Under the pieces are notes generated by a model. That model was not told the origin of the DNA. It did not search any database and was given only the letters and a program-made list of their open reading frames with translations. Positions 1 through 12,794 of a stretch of 64,000 bases of DNA are shown here, piece after piece; position 1 is the stretch's first letter; each line of letters starts with the position of its first letter. Source of the DNA: Puffinus mauretanicus (taxonomy: Eukaryota; Chordata; Aves; Procellariiformes; Procellariidae); NCBI GenBank assembly GCA_023333565.1, contig JAJKFH010003229.1, positions 2,454,001 through 2,518,000 of the forward strand, given 5' to 3'. The translations under genes were made by a program, and so were the position numbers.

Positions 1-104
1 AAAACAAGTGATTCAGGGGATATAATGACCATGAAAAATGTTCATACATGGAAAGGAAATGGAAGCAGAGGGCAAAAGCAGGGAGAAAACACCAAGCCAG
101 GCAT

Positions 105-934
105 TTCATCATAGAAGTTTATCAGGTTTGTCAAGCATGATGTCCCCTTGGTGAATCCATGCTGACTACTCCTGATTACTTTCTTGTCTTTCATGTGCCT
201 GGAAATGGTTTCCAGGATAAATTGCTCCATTGCCTTCCCAGGGATTGAGGTGAGGCTGACCAGTCTGTTGTTCCCTGGATCCTCCTTCTTGCCCTTCATG
301 AAGACAGGAGTGACATTTGCTTTCCTCAGTCCTCATGTGTCTCTCCCAGTTGCCATGATCGTTCAAAGATTACCAAGAGCAGTCTCACAATGACATCAAC
401 CAGGTCTCTCAGTACTTGTGGGTACATGCCATCAGGGCCCATGGACTTATGTTTGTCCAGTTTGATTAAGCATTCCCTGACCTGATCATCTTCCACCAAG
501 GGTAAATTTTCCTTCCTCCAGATTATCCCCCTGGTCTCTGGGGCCTGGGATTCATAAAGGCCAGTCTTGTTAGTAAAGACTGATGTGAAGAAGGCATTCA
601 GTACCTCAGCCTTTTCCATATCCTGTGTCAACAGGTCCCCCGCCTCATTCAGCAGCCGAATCACATTTTCACCAGTCTTCCCTTTGTCACCTGTGTACTT
701 AGAGTGTCCGTTCTTACTGCCTTCAACTTTCCTCATCACATTCAATCCCAGTTGGGCTTTGCCTTTCTGAACCCTGTCTTTGCATGCTCAGACAGTATCT
801 CTGTATTCCTCCCAGGTCACCTGTGCCTGCTTCCACCTTCTCTACACTTCCTTCTTATCTTTGAATTTTGCCAGGAGCTCCTTGTTCATCCCTATAGGCC
901 TCCTGGTATTTTTGCCCTGCTGGTTGGGATGGAC
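105..934 (-). mobile_element. CR1 LINE ORF2 fragment, both ends missing
   Basis: On the minus strand this stretch encodes the linker and the first part of the reverse transcriptase of a CR1 non-LTR retrotransposon. Visible family landmarks, in order, are a basic linker (GMNKELLAKFKDK-like with stops), [17 protein letters not shown], a GPDGMYPQVLRDL block, and [21 protein letters not shown] followed by [15 protein letters not shown] and FYDE. The frame is interrupted between about 326 and 299 and again beyond about 745, so it is dead. The homology stops near base 105, just after the FYDE residues. The catalytic FADD region and the 3' tail are absent, which is unusual because CR1 normally loses its 5' end. 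The missing 3' part may have been deleted or may lie to the left of the window. Confidence 0.85.
326..745 (-). pseudogene. CR1 reverse transcriptase N-terminal region (decayed)
   Basis: This is a 139-codon open segment of the CR1 ORF2 polyprotein, covering the region between the endonuclease and the reverse transcriptase palm. Residues resembling [17 protein letters not shown] and KHKSMGPDGMYPQVLRDLVD are the conserved CR1 blocks. It continues out of frame into a second open piece at 42-299 with the SLTSIPGK and QHGFTKG blocks, so a frameshift separates them. There is no promoter or start context of its own. The first methionine is simply the first after an upstream stop. It is a dead relic of a self-copying element with no host function suggested. 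Confidence 0.75.
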
Positions 935-935
935 T

Positions 936-3900
936 GCTATTCAATTGATTCATGCTTAGTGATACAGGGCCACCTTTTTAAGGAGATAAATGTATAATCA
1001 TAACATGAAAATACGTTTCAGTTGTGAGAGAGTAATAAACATGCACATTTTATTGTTCTGCATGTATGATCTGTAAAATCTTAAAAGATAACAAATCAGA
1101 AATATTTCATACTGTTTTAAGCAGAGGTAAATGAAAAATCTGAACTTTCATTTGCAAGAGATAGTGCAACTTTTTCATTCAAAACCAGAACAGATTATTA
1201 AATATTTATTTTTTGTGTCTGAAACTTTTGTGACTATTTTAACTCAGAAACTGTCTACAGTATCACATGTCTTATGTACTTTGGGTGAATTATATCCAAA
1301 CTCCTAGCAGTCTGTAATTCAAGGTCTTTTTGGTACAGCACAGCTGTGTGATCTTGGCACAGTTTTACTGAGAAAATTGTTGCTAAGGTGTGAGAACATA
1401 CGTGAATCAAAGCTGTGCAAGATAAGCAAAGTGAAAACCTAGACAGAGGGTAGTTGTTGAAATCATGATAGTTAGCAGCGTACAGATTCAAGAGGAGAAA
1501 TGCTAGCACAAAAAGGTGTAAAACCTCAAAAAAAAAAAAAGAGCAGAGGATGGAATAGAGCAATTCACTGCCTGAACGCTACAAACTCCTCACATTCGTC
1601 ACTATCTAGAGTCATGTTCCTTGACGTGAGCCTTCTCTCTGATACCTGCAGGTGGATTTTAGGAGTTGAAACCTCTAAAAGGAAGGAAATCCTCTCCACA
1701 GGGGAAAATAGTAGAATCTTTTATTCTTAGCTCTTATCATATATTATAGCACAGTGAGAAGATGCAGACTAATGTAAGACTGAATCACTTTCAGTTTGAG
1801 GAGTCAATCCAAAAGATTCAAATGTCTTCTTTCAATTTGCCCACTGGGGAATAGAAAACAATAATAAAATTGAAATTTTTGCACATAAAAGTACAATTTC
1901 ACAGATACTACATGTTCACTGAGGAAAAATTAATGGAAAATATCAGATGAGCTCTAATTTCAGTTTCAGCTCAAAAATTCTGTCAAAAGTGAATCTCTTT
2001 TTCTTCTCATAACAATAATACAAAAATTTTCAGGAAATGGTGAGAAGGTTATTGAGCCGTAAAAATGTTGCAGCCGAGAGAGATTTAACGTGATCCAATT
2101 AAATGTATTTATTTTAGCAAAGAACTGTGCTTGTTAACTCATTTTGAAACCAGTATACAAACCAGTCACGAGAGTTTTGTGCAAGTACCGCACCGTTCTG
2201 TACAGCTGCTGTACGAGACTGAAGGCACACTGGTAAGATCATCTCCCTGACCCCAAGCCAGTCTTCCATCCACACAGGCATGAGGCAGCAGCAGATCAGC
2301 ATCGGTCCCTATCACTTTCTGACAAGCTCTGCTCCAGACCCAGCCTTTCCTGCCGGAGAAAGCGGTATCCTGAGGTTTCCTTCACGTGAAAGGCCAGCCC
2401 GGCAAAATCCTGGTGCAGATGGAGCCCCGACCAGCCTCCACCAGCAGCGTGGGATGCTACCGGGAGGGACTTCTCCTGCACGGGGCTCCATGACATAACT
2501 GTACGAGGCCACCCTGCGCAAAGTACGAAAAAGATGTTTTGTAAAGCTGAAATGAGTGGGCACAGCAAGTGAAAAAAATGGTGAGACTGGTGTAAGGCAT
2601 TTTATGAGTCATTACCTCAGAAGGATTTTATTGCAGTTCTGGGAAATGAGGAACTGGGGGCTCATTTGTAAAGCTTTCAGAGCTGCAGGTGAAACACTGC
2701 CTTCAATAGGGGGATTCATGAAAGTCCAAACTGGAGGATGGCACACTAAAACATAACTTGCCAAACTAGTAGGTTAGCCTTTATATTGGTAAAGCAGTGC
2801 CTCAGGGAAATCTGAATGTTCTTTCACTTTCTGTGAATGAATTACATCGTTCATGTCAGCAGCTAATACTTAGTTAAACATTTTACTGAATGTAGCCTTC
2901 TGATCCTGTGCTCACGAACAAAAGTCACTTGTTATAAGAAATAGTGAAGACGCATCAGTAGCTTTTTACTTTTTTTTTTCTTAAACTCAGGAGTAATTTT
3001 AAATATGAAACACTTCCTTATTAAATCTCTTCCATAAGGATGGGGTGGAGAGGGCCGAAGATTAAAATCACCTTGTTGCACAAAGCATACTACAATCTCA
3101 CATTATCAGTACCTACAGTACAGGTTTGGATGACTCATATAATCAGTCCATACACAGGGCACTAAGTTTTGCTCACAGCAGAAACCACAGAAGGCAGAAA
3201 GAAAGGCTCTTTTTCTGAGACAATGTTATACTGAGACAGCAATGACTCTCTGGAGAGTCCCTGAGCCACGATAGCTGAATTTGAATTGAATTTCCAATTT
3301 CAGAATTTCAAAGAGAAATTTCTTTCCATACCACTCACTGAAGGGGAGCGGTGGCTGTCCTCACTACCCTGTACATCAACCCTGACCTTCTCCCAGGACA
3401 ACAGGGCAATGCATCATCCTCTGCGTTTAGCCTCAGAGCTGGGGGCATTTAGTGGAGTTAAGGCGTGGGGCAGTTCTGTGGAAGCAGAGTATGATCGGTG
3501 CTGAAGCAACAGGAAAAAATTATTAGCAAATCTTTCTACAAGTTCTGCTGCCTTACTGCCAGATAGGGACCATCAAAGACTAAAGTCAAAAGAATTTCCA
3601 TGAGAACTGCAAAAGACACCTTCAGTGTACCAGGTCTTCTTCCTGTCAAATGTGAAGGTCCTCCTACCAAAAGGTACCAGAGTGTTACTTTCACAGTGGT
3701 GGAATAGCCCCTGTTTCTCTGGCCTATGAAATGGTTAAACCTTTGCCCTCAAAACATTCAGCCTAAGGCAGAGAACAATCATGGAAAGTTTCAGCCCAAC
3801 CCGTTAAAGTTTGGCAAAGCCATAACCAGCTTATAACAGAGGCTTGTAATTAGAGCGGGTCGGAACATTCTCAACTAAACGAAATTTCATCGAAATATGC

Positions 3901-6900
3901 TGTTTCATCCAAGCCAAAACATTTTTCAAAGACATATCTGTTTCCACAAAGTTTTTGTTGGGAAAGCTGAGAGAGAAAGCGTGCTCACACACTATATACT
4001 GAAGATTAAGTCACTGGTTTGGGATGCAACAGAAACAAGTTTAGGGCCTGACTCACAGTGGTCTGCAATAAAAAACTGTGCTCTGCATCAGGAAGAGTAG
4101 GTACAGAGTATCCCAAATGCCAAAGTAGCGCCCTGGCAGAGCTATCAACAAAAAATAACACAAGAAACATGTTTTGATTATGATGTTCAAGAGATTTTAT
4201 GTCTTCAAGTGCCACACACAAAGTTATATTTTTAAACATTGTAAGTTGACCTAAAAGGGAGCTGACCTCTTCTAGAAGTCTGCACTTCTAACTGGAAATG
4301 TTAGGGAACATTTAAACTTTTAAAGGTCCATTTAAATTGGCTCCAACTAAAGTTATCAGATACAATTCCTTTTACATGTTCCCCATAATTTAAACAGAAT
4401 ACTTTGTGACAACCATCATAACAGATTCAGAAATAATTCAGCAGTGTAGTCACAGAAGCATTGTACCCAATTTGTTGTGCAGAGTGTCAATATCAGGCTA
4501 AAGTCCAACTAAAGCCCTCCCAGACATCATGGTCTGGAAGGGGAAGGTGGAGGAGCTCCTGTATGTCTTTAAAATGGCAGCCACTGGCAAAACAAAAGAG
4601 CAAATTAGTTTCTCCAGGGACACAAGTTCCAAAGACTCTGCACAGAACAGAACATACTGGGAGGGTATATATAGAAAACCAGAAAGAGCCACAATTCAGA
4701 GGGCTGCAAATGTAGAAGGGGAGCAAACCCTGCAAACTCTTATCAATAAGTGCAGTTCTGCACTTGAACAGATCATAAACATTTTTTTTTTAAAAAATGA
4801 CAGTCCATAAAAAAGGGGAAGAAAAGATGAACTTTACCAAGTAAAAAATCCTTACTTTTTTATTCTTGTTTTTCACAGTTTAGACATGTATGTGAATTAG
4901 TGAATAATAAGAGAAAATATGTTTGCAATTAAAATGTATTTCATACTGCGGTAGGTCCTTCCATCAATTACAGTGAGGTTTGAGGTCTACAAGTCTTGTC
5001 CAAATAAAGAGAGACATCAGAACTTTTCATTTCTAAAGGTGTAAGCAGGAAGTTGTTGCACTGCTGAGTTGAGCTGAGGTAAACCTTTGCTTTCACGCAC
5101 TATTACAGTGTCTTTAGCTTCTGCAATTATTTTATTTCCTAAAATATCACATTTGGTGCACACCTGCTTTTTTGAAGATTATCCAAAGGCTTTTTGACAT
5201 AAATGTTGGGCTTATAGCATTCACTACCCTACTATGTTATTGCACATGTCAGCAGAAAGGAGTCATATGATACAGAAGACTGGGATCATACTTAGATAAT
5301 TTCATGTGAAGAATGAAAGCACTTTTTTTTCTAAAAACATATTTTCTCACTTAGAAACACTGGGTTCTCCAGCTTTTTTTATTTCTTAGCATATCATTCT
5401 CAAAAACATTTAATTTCTGTTAATCGTACAATCTATTTAAAAACAAAAAAAAAAAACAAAACCAAAGAAATCTCATCATTTCAAAGCAACAAACAGCTGC
5501 AGTATTCAAAATCTGGAATTCTGTTCTCAAACCATTGTGATTTGTGGCAATTCCTCCTCCCTGAACAACAAAGACTTCAAAGTGGCCAAGATCCGAAGTT
5601 TCTTGTTAAAGTTTTGTGAGGTGAAGTTGGACTACATAAGATATTTTTCCAGAGATTGAGGGTTGTTGGCAAACATAAAGAGTACTGGAACAATGTTAAT
5701 GAAAAATAAATTTTCTTAGCAATTGTGAGGAAAAAAAAAAAAAGCATATTTGTCCATTAACTCTTATGTTGCTATAATCAAGACAAAAAGAAAGGCAGGT
5801 CATCACTCCTGATGATAACTAATAAATAGCCAGTTGTTACTGAATATATTCCAAATATATAGGATTAGTTACATTTTGTGTGGTGTTTAAAATTATTTTC
5901 ACTTTGTTACCAATTGTTACCAAGGACTTGCCCTGGCAAAGCTTTCATTGTTTTAACTGCGGTGGTATCAGCATACACAGAAGTGAATGAGGAGAGAAAA
6001 GCAAAAAAACAGAAATGATAAACCATCACTCTCACTGATAATCATTTAAAAAACTTCACAGTACTAGTACACAATAAAAATGTCCAAATCCTGTCAATTT
6101 ATGGCTCCACTGATATCAGATTTTTCTATTATCAGTGGCTTAATTGCACATTATTTCTAAATATTTCCAAAGTTGCATGAAACAATGTGAAACTTAAATG
6201 TAGTTTGCCACATTGATAAAATGAAGCCATATTTCCATTGCAAAGCAATTTGAAAACACTTAGTGTTCTGCATGGTAAAGGAGATTATTGCTGAGAAGCT
6301 GAGAATATTATAGGAATGACATTTAATATTTTATTATTCATAATTTTGGAAAACTTTATAACATCTTAAAACTCCCCAGTGTTTTCAATGGTTTGAAAAC
6401 AGCCCATGAAGAGTCAAAATAATTCCCTGACATCCCAGCACTACTTCAAACTCACTGTATCCTTTCCCTTCCTTAGTCCTAAACATATAAGCACTACAAA
6501 AGCGTGCTGGACCTCAATTATACAACTTCAGTCTAGCCTAGTGATAGAGTGAATCCTCAGCTGCAGTGACTCTGATCGCTTGAATTCAGAATTTTGCCCC
6601 ATGAATGGAAGACATTAAAAGGGAATTAACACTTTTGATTTGGCCCGAAGAGATGATTTAGTTTAATGCAGAATTTGACCAACCTGGAATGGGAGAACAA
6701 ATCCAACAAGCTTTTCTGTCAAAAGTAATAGCCTTTCTTTCCCCAGTTATAGGTACTTTCAGCTCACAGGGTTGGACAGGGGACTGAATACATTGGATTT
6801 CTCAATAAAACTCGGGTGCCATAAAAGATACAGGGTGTATATTTTGATGGTGCTGAGGGTGTGATTAATGTCACCAGGGGCAAGGAGGATGAAGTTTAAC

Positions 6901-9880
6901 AGAAGATGAAGGAGCTATGGAACTCTAAGATGGAAGTACAGATGTTTGTCCATCATCAAGAAGTGCCAGCCCTGAAGTACAGCTTCCCTGCCAGCAGACT
7001 ATTGATTTGTTTGCAGTTCAACAGAGCACCTGTGAACTAACTTCAAAATTACTTTCAAAAGAACACTGTTAATGCTAAGCATAGTGCTTTAAATCTACAA
7101 ATAAACCCACTGAAGTCAAGGCAACCAGTGAGCATGGTACTGAATCAAACTAAAAGGCTTTGGAAGTTATCTCACACAGATTAACATTTCATTTAAAAAC
7201 AAACAAATGGCCAGACTTCTATCCTACTGTAATATTTAAATAAGATAAACAACCTTTCTGATATTAAAAAAGCCATCTATATGATTTTTTTCCTGCTGTT
7301 AGAAGTTGAAGGACTTGTGTTAGCGACTGGCTAGAGAAAAGGCTTGCTCATTAAGTCTGGTCTGTATTTCTGACATCACTGTAGATAACTAAAGAACAAA
7401 GAGATAGCTAGGTTAGAAAATGATAATAAAACAACAGCTACAAGAGAAAAGGCATCGGCCTCTGAGTGATAGCTGTGTAAAGTAGACAAGCAGCAGTTGC
7501 AGACCACTGGAGGAATTTCAATGACTTACTGTCCCTAACTGAGGCAGATAGCAAAGAAAAATAGAAAAACAAATGTACAAGGGTAACATGAAAGTATAAC
7601 GTATAATTTCCATTTCTGGAATTCACTAAAAGATATGCAAATTGTAAAAGTACAAAGAAGAAACTATAGTAACTAGACAGCAAGAATGTCTGACAACTAA
7701 CCAAGAAAGAATTTTTTGCTTTCTGCTTTTCATCCTCCATCCTGCTGCTTTAATCCTTTTAAAGAAAATGCCAGAAAGAAAAACAAATCATTCGTCAAAG
7801 GATGAGAACACGTCAACATCATGCTAGAAATAATTCTCTATGCATTTGTATGAATGCCTGTAGGTCAGAAGGCTGACACAATGCAGGGACAGGTAGAATG
7901 CTGACTAATCTCCTTCTGAAAACCAAAAAAAGCAAAAAAGGGAAATGTTAACAGGCACTATTAAATTCCTGAGGTATACAGGAAGATGGCCCAAAGAGAA
8001 ATTATCAATTTGTCCATGAGGAATAATGATCCCAGAAGTTAACACAGGTATTTCAACTTGGTTTAAGTGTAGAAGTTACTAGCAGCATTATGTGTTTATG
8101 CATAGGGGACCAGTTATACTATTTTAATATATTGAAAGAACTCCAGAAGGGCCAAGGAAGTTAAAAACCTGGTTTCTTCATTTGTTTGCTTTACTTGCAG
8201 CAAAATGTAATTTATTTTAAATAAGAGGTTAGATTTTGAATACAGCTACTCAACAAAGAGATTCTATGGCAAGCTTTTTCTCTATAGACTTGTATAATAC
8301 ACAAACTCTAGATTTTTGACTAAAAATTTACACCAAGCTAAGAAGTAATAAATGTGCTTGTGTCTCGCTAATTAGACCACTGAAGTTAAAATGAAATATT
8401 AATGGAAGCAAAAGTGAAACACTAAGACGGATCTCATAGCTGTATTCACTGGTGGCGATGTTTTTAAATGAATAGAATATCCTAAAAAAATCTTCCCCTC
8501 AAAAAAAAAAAAACCCACCCTTAAAATTCAGGTCAAAGCTAAAGAAATTAAAAGAAGAAGATAAAGCTGATATGTATTTATTCTTTCATATAATGGCATA
8601 CAATAGCAGCAGGTCTAGCATGAAAATACATTCAGGTTCTAAGCTCCCTAACTTTTCCTTTGCTTAGAAGTATGCAAGAAAGAACTACTGAAACAAAATT
8701 AATTTGGTATCCTTTGGCAATTGTGTAAGTATTAGTGTAGAAAGCCTGAGGACACCATACACCTTTTGAACTGAAGACAGGTGCTCTTCTCAGAAAACAG
8801 GTATGTCATGCAGAGCTGGTAGAGCCAAGTGCGTGATTTAGGTGCCTGTCACCAGGAAAGGGAAGTGCTTTTACAAATGGCCAGTGAGACTTTCAATAAT
8901 GAGGACAACACGGTAGCACAGTTTGCATTTTGGGAATTATTAACCTCAACTGATACAAATCAAAATGCAGACTAGGCCAGAGTGATTCTGTTAAACACAA
9001 GTAAAAGGCAAAACATAGGTAAGGAACTGGATTTGTTTTTCCCTATGCAGAGGAATATAAAAACATGAGTCACATGGTTGTGCTGGTACACTACAATAGC
9101 TAAAGGGTATGTGCGGGATAATTTGAACAAAATGGTAGGGATACAACAAAAGTGGATTTTAAGCTAATTCTTTATTGAGCTCTGTGTTCTGAATTTTCTC
9201 CTCTGAACTATGTATGTAATACAGAAAGTGGCAAATAAAAATGGTAACTAGAAAAGAGGTTTAATGTCGCAGGGAATGAATTAGCTCTGTACCATTTTTG
9301 ATGAGTTACTTATCCTGGTCCTTTTACTCCCAGAGGACATTCCTAGTCTTCTGCATTTATATGCAACATCCTAATTCCATGTGTCTCGAGGTTCATTCAT
9401 AGCCCTCTTTCCTTGGCTGATCTAATGCATTTCTTGGGTACAGCCTCTCCATCTATTACACCTATATGGAAATCAGACACGATAGCTCAACTACATAGTT
9501 CCCAAATATAAGCACTAAACCCCCTGAAATTCCCCGGAAATGTAAATACATGTCTTAGCTGTAGATACTGTTGCTAGTGACCAGCCAGTTTTATCTGTAT
9601 AAAATACATGAGTGTGTAGTTACAAAAGTATGTACATGTTCCATCACACATAATCACACAGCAAGCACTACACATGTTTTCAAATAAAAAATCCATTGAT
9701 GTAAATAACAATGAGGTTTGGGGTTTTTTTCCCAGCACTAAAAAAAGATGCTGTTTTACTGCTAACATTGAAAATAGTATCATTTTTTACTCTTGACTTA
9801 CTATTAATTCCAAATTTTGCACAGCAACATACTACTACTTTAAGTCCCAATGCTAGGTATGGGAGGAGACAGGTAAATAT
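936..9880. other. AT-rich unique sequence, no gene recognised
   Basis: I see no coding region, RNA gene or recognisable mobile element here. Open frames are short (at most about 100 codons), rich in Phe, Leu, Ser and Lys as expected of AT-rich DNA, and lack recognisable domains. Short A-runs occur (for example near 1,527, 5,445, 5,730 and 8,500). A small GC-richer patch lies at about 2,330-2,520. It reads as intronic or intergenic sequence. Confidence 0.6.
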
Positions 9881-10917
9881 AGAATCATAGAATCATTAAG
9901 GTTGGAAAAGACCTCTAAGATCGTCGCGTCCAACCATCAACCCAACACACCATGCCCACTAAACCATGTCCCTAAGGGCCTCATCTACACGTCTTTTAAA
10001 TACCTCCAGGGTCGGTGACTCAACCACTTCCCTGGGCAGCCTGTTCCAAGGCCTGACCACTCTTTCAGTAAAGAAATTTCTCCTAATGTCCAATCTAAAC
10101 CTCCCTTGGCGCAACTTGAGGCCATTTCCTCTCGTCCTATCACTGGTCACTTGGGAGAAGAGACCAACACCCACCTCACTACAACCTCCTTTCAGGTAGT
10201 TGTAGAGCACGATGAGGTCTCCCCTCAGCCTCCTCTTCTCCAGGCTAAACAACCCCAGTTCCCTCAGCCACTCCTCATAAGGCTTGTGCTCCAGGCCCTT
10301 CACCAGCTTCGTTGCCCTCCTCTGGACACGCTCCAGCACCTCCATGTCCTTCTTGTAGTGAGGGGCCCAAAACTGAACACAGTATTCCAGGTGCGGCCTC
10401 ACCAGTGCCGAGTACAGGGGCACGATCACCTCCCTACTCCTGCCGGCCACGCTATTTCTAATACACGCCAGGATGCCGTTGGCCTTCTTGGCCACCTGGG
10501 CACACTTCCGGCTCATGTTCAGCCGGCTGTCAATCAGCACCCCCAGGTCCTTTTCCTCTGGGCAGCTTTCCAGCCACTCTTCCCCAAGCCTGTAGCGTTG
10601 CCTGGGGTTGTTGTGGCCGAAGTGCAGGACCTGACACTTGGCCTTGTTGAACCTCATACAGTTGGCCTCAGCCCATCGATCCAGCCTGTCCAGGTCCCTC
10701 TGCAGAGCCTTCCTACCCTCCAGCAGATCAACACTCCCGCCCAACTTGGTGTTGTCTGTAAACTTACTGAGGGAGCACTCGATCCCCTCATCCAGATCAT
10801 TGATAAAGATATTGAACAAGACCGGCCCCAAAACTGAGCCCTGGGGAACACCACTCGTGACTGGCCGCCAACTGGATTTAACTCCATTGACCACAACTCT
10901 CTGGGCTCAGCCGTCCA
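9881..10917 (-). mobile_element. CR1 LINE, 5'-truncated (copy A)
   Basis: This is a minus-strand CR1 non-LTR retrotransposon. Its 3' end is at 9,881, where the plus strand reads AGAATCATAGAATCAT, the typical CR1 8-base tail unit. The 3' UTR then gives way to the C-terminal half of the reverse transcriptase. Homology to the neighbouring copy at 12,795-14,096 is very high by eye and ends near 10,917, within the codons just before VVNGVKSSW. There the sequence switches directly into an ERV LTR fragment. 5' truncation is the normal outcome of target-primed reverse transcription in LINEs. I could not define a target-site duplication. Confidence 0.93.
9959..10894 (-). pseudogene. CR1 ORF2 reverse transcriptase C-terminal part, catalytic box mutated
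   Basis: This is an open frame of 311 codons from the C-terminal part of CR1 ORF2, which copies CR1 RNA into DNA at the insertion site. Visible blocks are [20 protein letters not shown] (residues 14-33), the catalytic-box position at 45-48, and [41 protein letters not shown] and RVQRRATKL downstream. The frame ends in RDMV before a stop at 9,959. The box that reads FADD in the sister copy reads FTDN here, so the second catalytic aspartate is lost. The endonuclease and the first catalytic aspartate (YLDFSKAFD) are missing through 5' truncation. The first methionine is internal to the domain and is not a real start. This is a dead fragment that still happens to be open. Confidence 0.9.
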
Positions 10918-10920
10918 CAC

Positions 10921-11009
10921 ATCAGTGTGTTATCAACATTCTCCTCATACTAAATCCAAAACACAGCACTAGGAAGAAATTTAACCCTATCCCAGCCAAA
11001 ACCAGGACA
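10921..11009 (-). mobile_element. ERVL-like LTR fragment (U3 terminal ~90 bp)
   Basis: About 90 bases match the far end of the solo LTR at 50,659-51,245. Shared landmarks on the plus strand are GTGTTATCAAC, AAATCCAAAAC, AATTTAACCCTATCCCAG-like sequence and the terminus CCAAAACCAGGACA. The piece ends at the LTR terminus (CA on plus, TG on minus). On its other side it directly abuts the 5' end of CR1 copy A, and the rest of the LTR is not found on the left of the CR1. It is therefore a remnant left by deletion or recombination. It carries no gene. Confidence 0.75.
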
Positions 11010-12794
11010 AACATACATTGCTCACCCACATTGGGTAATGGACCTCTGAGCTGGAAACTATGTCTGCGTTCATCCGACAGTGTTGGGATACAGAAACTTT
11101 ATGACTGTATTCATTTTCCTGTCAGGAGTTATCAGTTAGACACAGAGCTGTGCAAAATTCTAGATTCTTCTAGACCCAACATATGCCAGTTTAGGAGTTT
11201 CTGTACCAAACTCACCTATTTCTAGATATGTGATTGCAGAAAAAAGGTGAGATAGGACTTGTCTGCAGCCATCACCAAAGATAAGACAAGAGACAGTATC
11301 TTGATACCTTAATTTTGTGTGTGCCAGCATCTCTTCCACCTCTAGTTTCATGTATAGTTTTCTGTACATGTCTAGTTTCAGAACATAAATGCTGCACAAG
11401 GAGAAAAAATTGTCTCTGTATTACATAGTTTTTGAGTGCCTTCTCTGAAAACACCCCATACTGGAAGGCTACCACAAATCTTCCTGAAGGTGAGTAATCT
11501 GGGGTATTTTCGTATAGCTCATCACATGATATGTTTATTACTGGTAGCTTAAGTTTTCCCATCATAAGCTAATATTAGCAATTTATTTATCCATCACTAT
11601 TTAGTTATGTAAACAAGAAATATGAGTCATAAATAGGGAGACAATCATAAGTTCTTGTTTTTGAAAAGCTCATGTTCACATTATTTTATCACCATCGTGT
11701 TAGAGAAATTATTGTGTTATATTCAAACAAATGGAAAGTAATGGAAAATGAGAAAGGAGTTGAATTGTCTGTGATAGAGCTTCAGAGTTCAATAAGTAAC
11801 CATGTTGTACAATGGTTATTAATTTCCTTTAGAACCACATATGCTCTTTTTTCACACTCATTAGATTATAGTTTTGATTTGGTTTTTCATTTCTTGTTCA
11901 TGCTTATTTCCTTTGGGTGATTGGCTATCCAAGTGTGTCCAGAATGTACCATTTTACAGGATTGGTCCCAGAATTACAGGGAGTTTTCAGAAATATAGCC
12001 TGTTTCTCTCATATATTGTGATTGATTGCTTGACACATTTATTCACTTACTTTTCTAACTACCTAGCTGTCCCACTATAGTTTCCACAAGAGCAGCACCT
12101 TCTTCACTTGGTGCTTCCTTGCCACCCCCCTGTCCCATTCATCATTCTGTCTGTGAATGGTCAGCTCTGAAGGGCAGATCAGCCACAAGTCCCCAGGGGA
12201 GGCACAGATGAGACATACAAGGAAAAAAAAAGAACCAGGGACACTGCTAAAGGAAAGGAGACAGAAAGTCTGAGCAAACAACTGAACTAAGAAGAGATTA
12301 GGGGAAGAACATGTCAGAAAAGGTTAATTTGAAGAGATGAGGCATAAGGCATAATGTTGGGAATTTTTATGGAACAACTAGAGAGATAGATTCAAAAAAA
12401 AAAAAAAAAAAAAAAACCAGAAAAAGAGAGGTGAATAAGATGAGCAAAACCTTTCAAAGTATATCAGAATAGCCCTAGACTAAAAGTAAAAGAAACACAT
12501 AACAAAACCAGAAGGATAAAGTAAGTGGTGAGCATAAAGAAGGAAGGCATTGGTAATAAAACACTACAGGAGGAATTTGTGCAGAAATGTAAATGAACAG
12601 GTTAAATGCATTGGTTGGAGCAGACTTTATCCCAACAGACTAGGACACCACCTTCAAAATGTAATTCCAATGTCACCTGCAGTAGGGACCAAATAAATTA
12701 TATGTCAGTTTACCCAGAGGAGACAAAGTTCAATTTGCTTACACTGCTGAGAAGCTTGCTCAGAGCCTACATTCACTTGCCTTTGAAAGGTGAG
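11010..12794. other. Unique sequence with a poly-A tract, no gene recognised
   Basis: This is AT-rich sequence between two CR1 copies. The open frames are short and show no domain. A pure run of 23 A lies at 12,394-12,416. Nothing else is recognised. Confidence 0.55.
12394..12416 (+). repeat. poly-A run (23 A)
   Basis: This is an uninterrupted A homopolymer preceded by GATTC and followed by CCAG. It could be a mononucleotide microsatellite or the tail of a retroposed RNA. I see no recognisable gene sequence directly upstream, so I cannot call a retrocopy. Confidence 0.8.

Noticed and set aside
10106..10837. 243-codon plus-strand open frame
   Set aside because: It is the antisense shadow of the CR1 reverse transcriptase frame. 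The same antisense frame recurs in the sister copy at 13,043-13,771. GC-rich CR1 coding sequence leaves its complement open.
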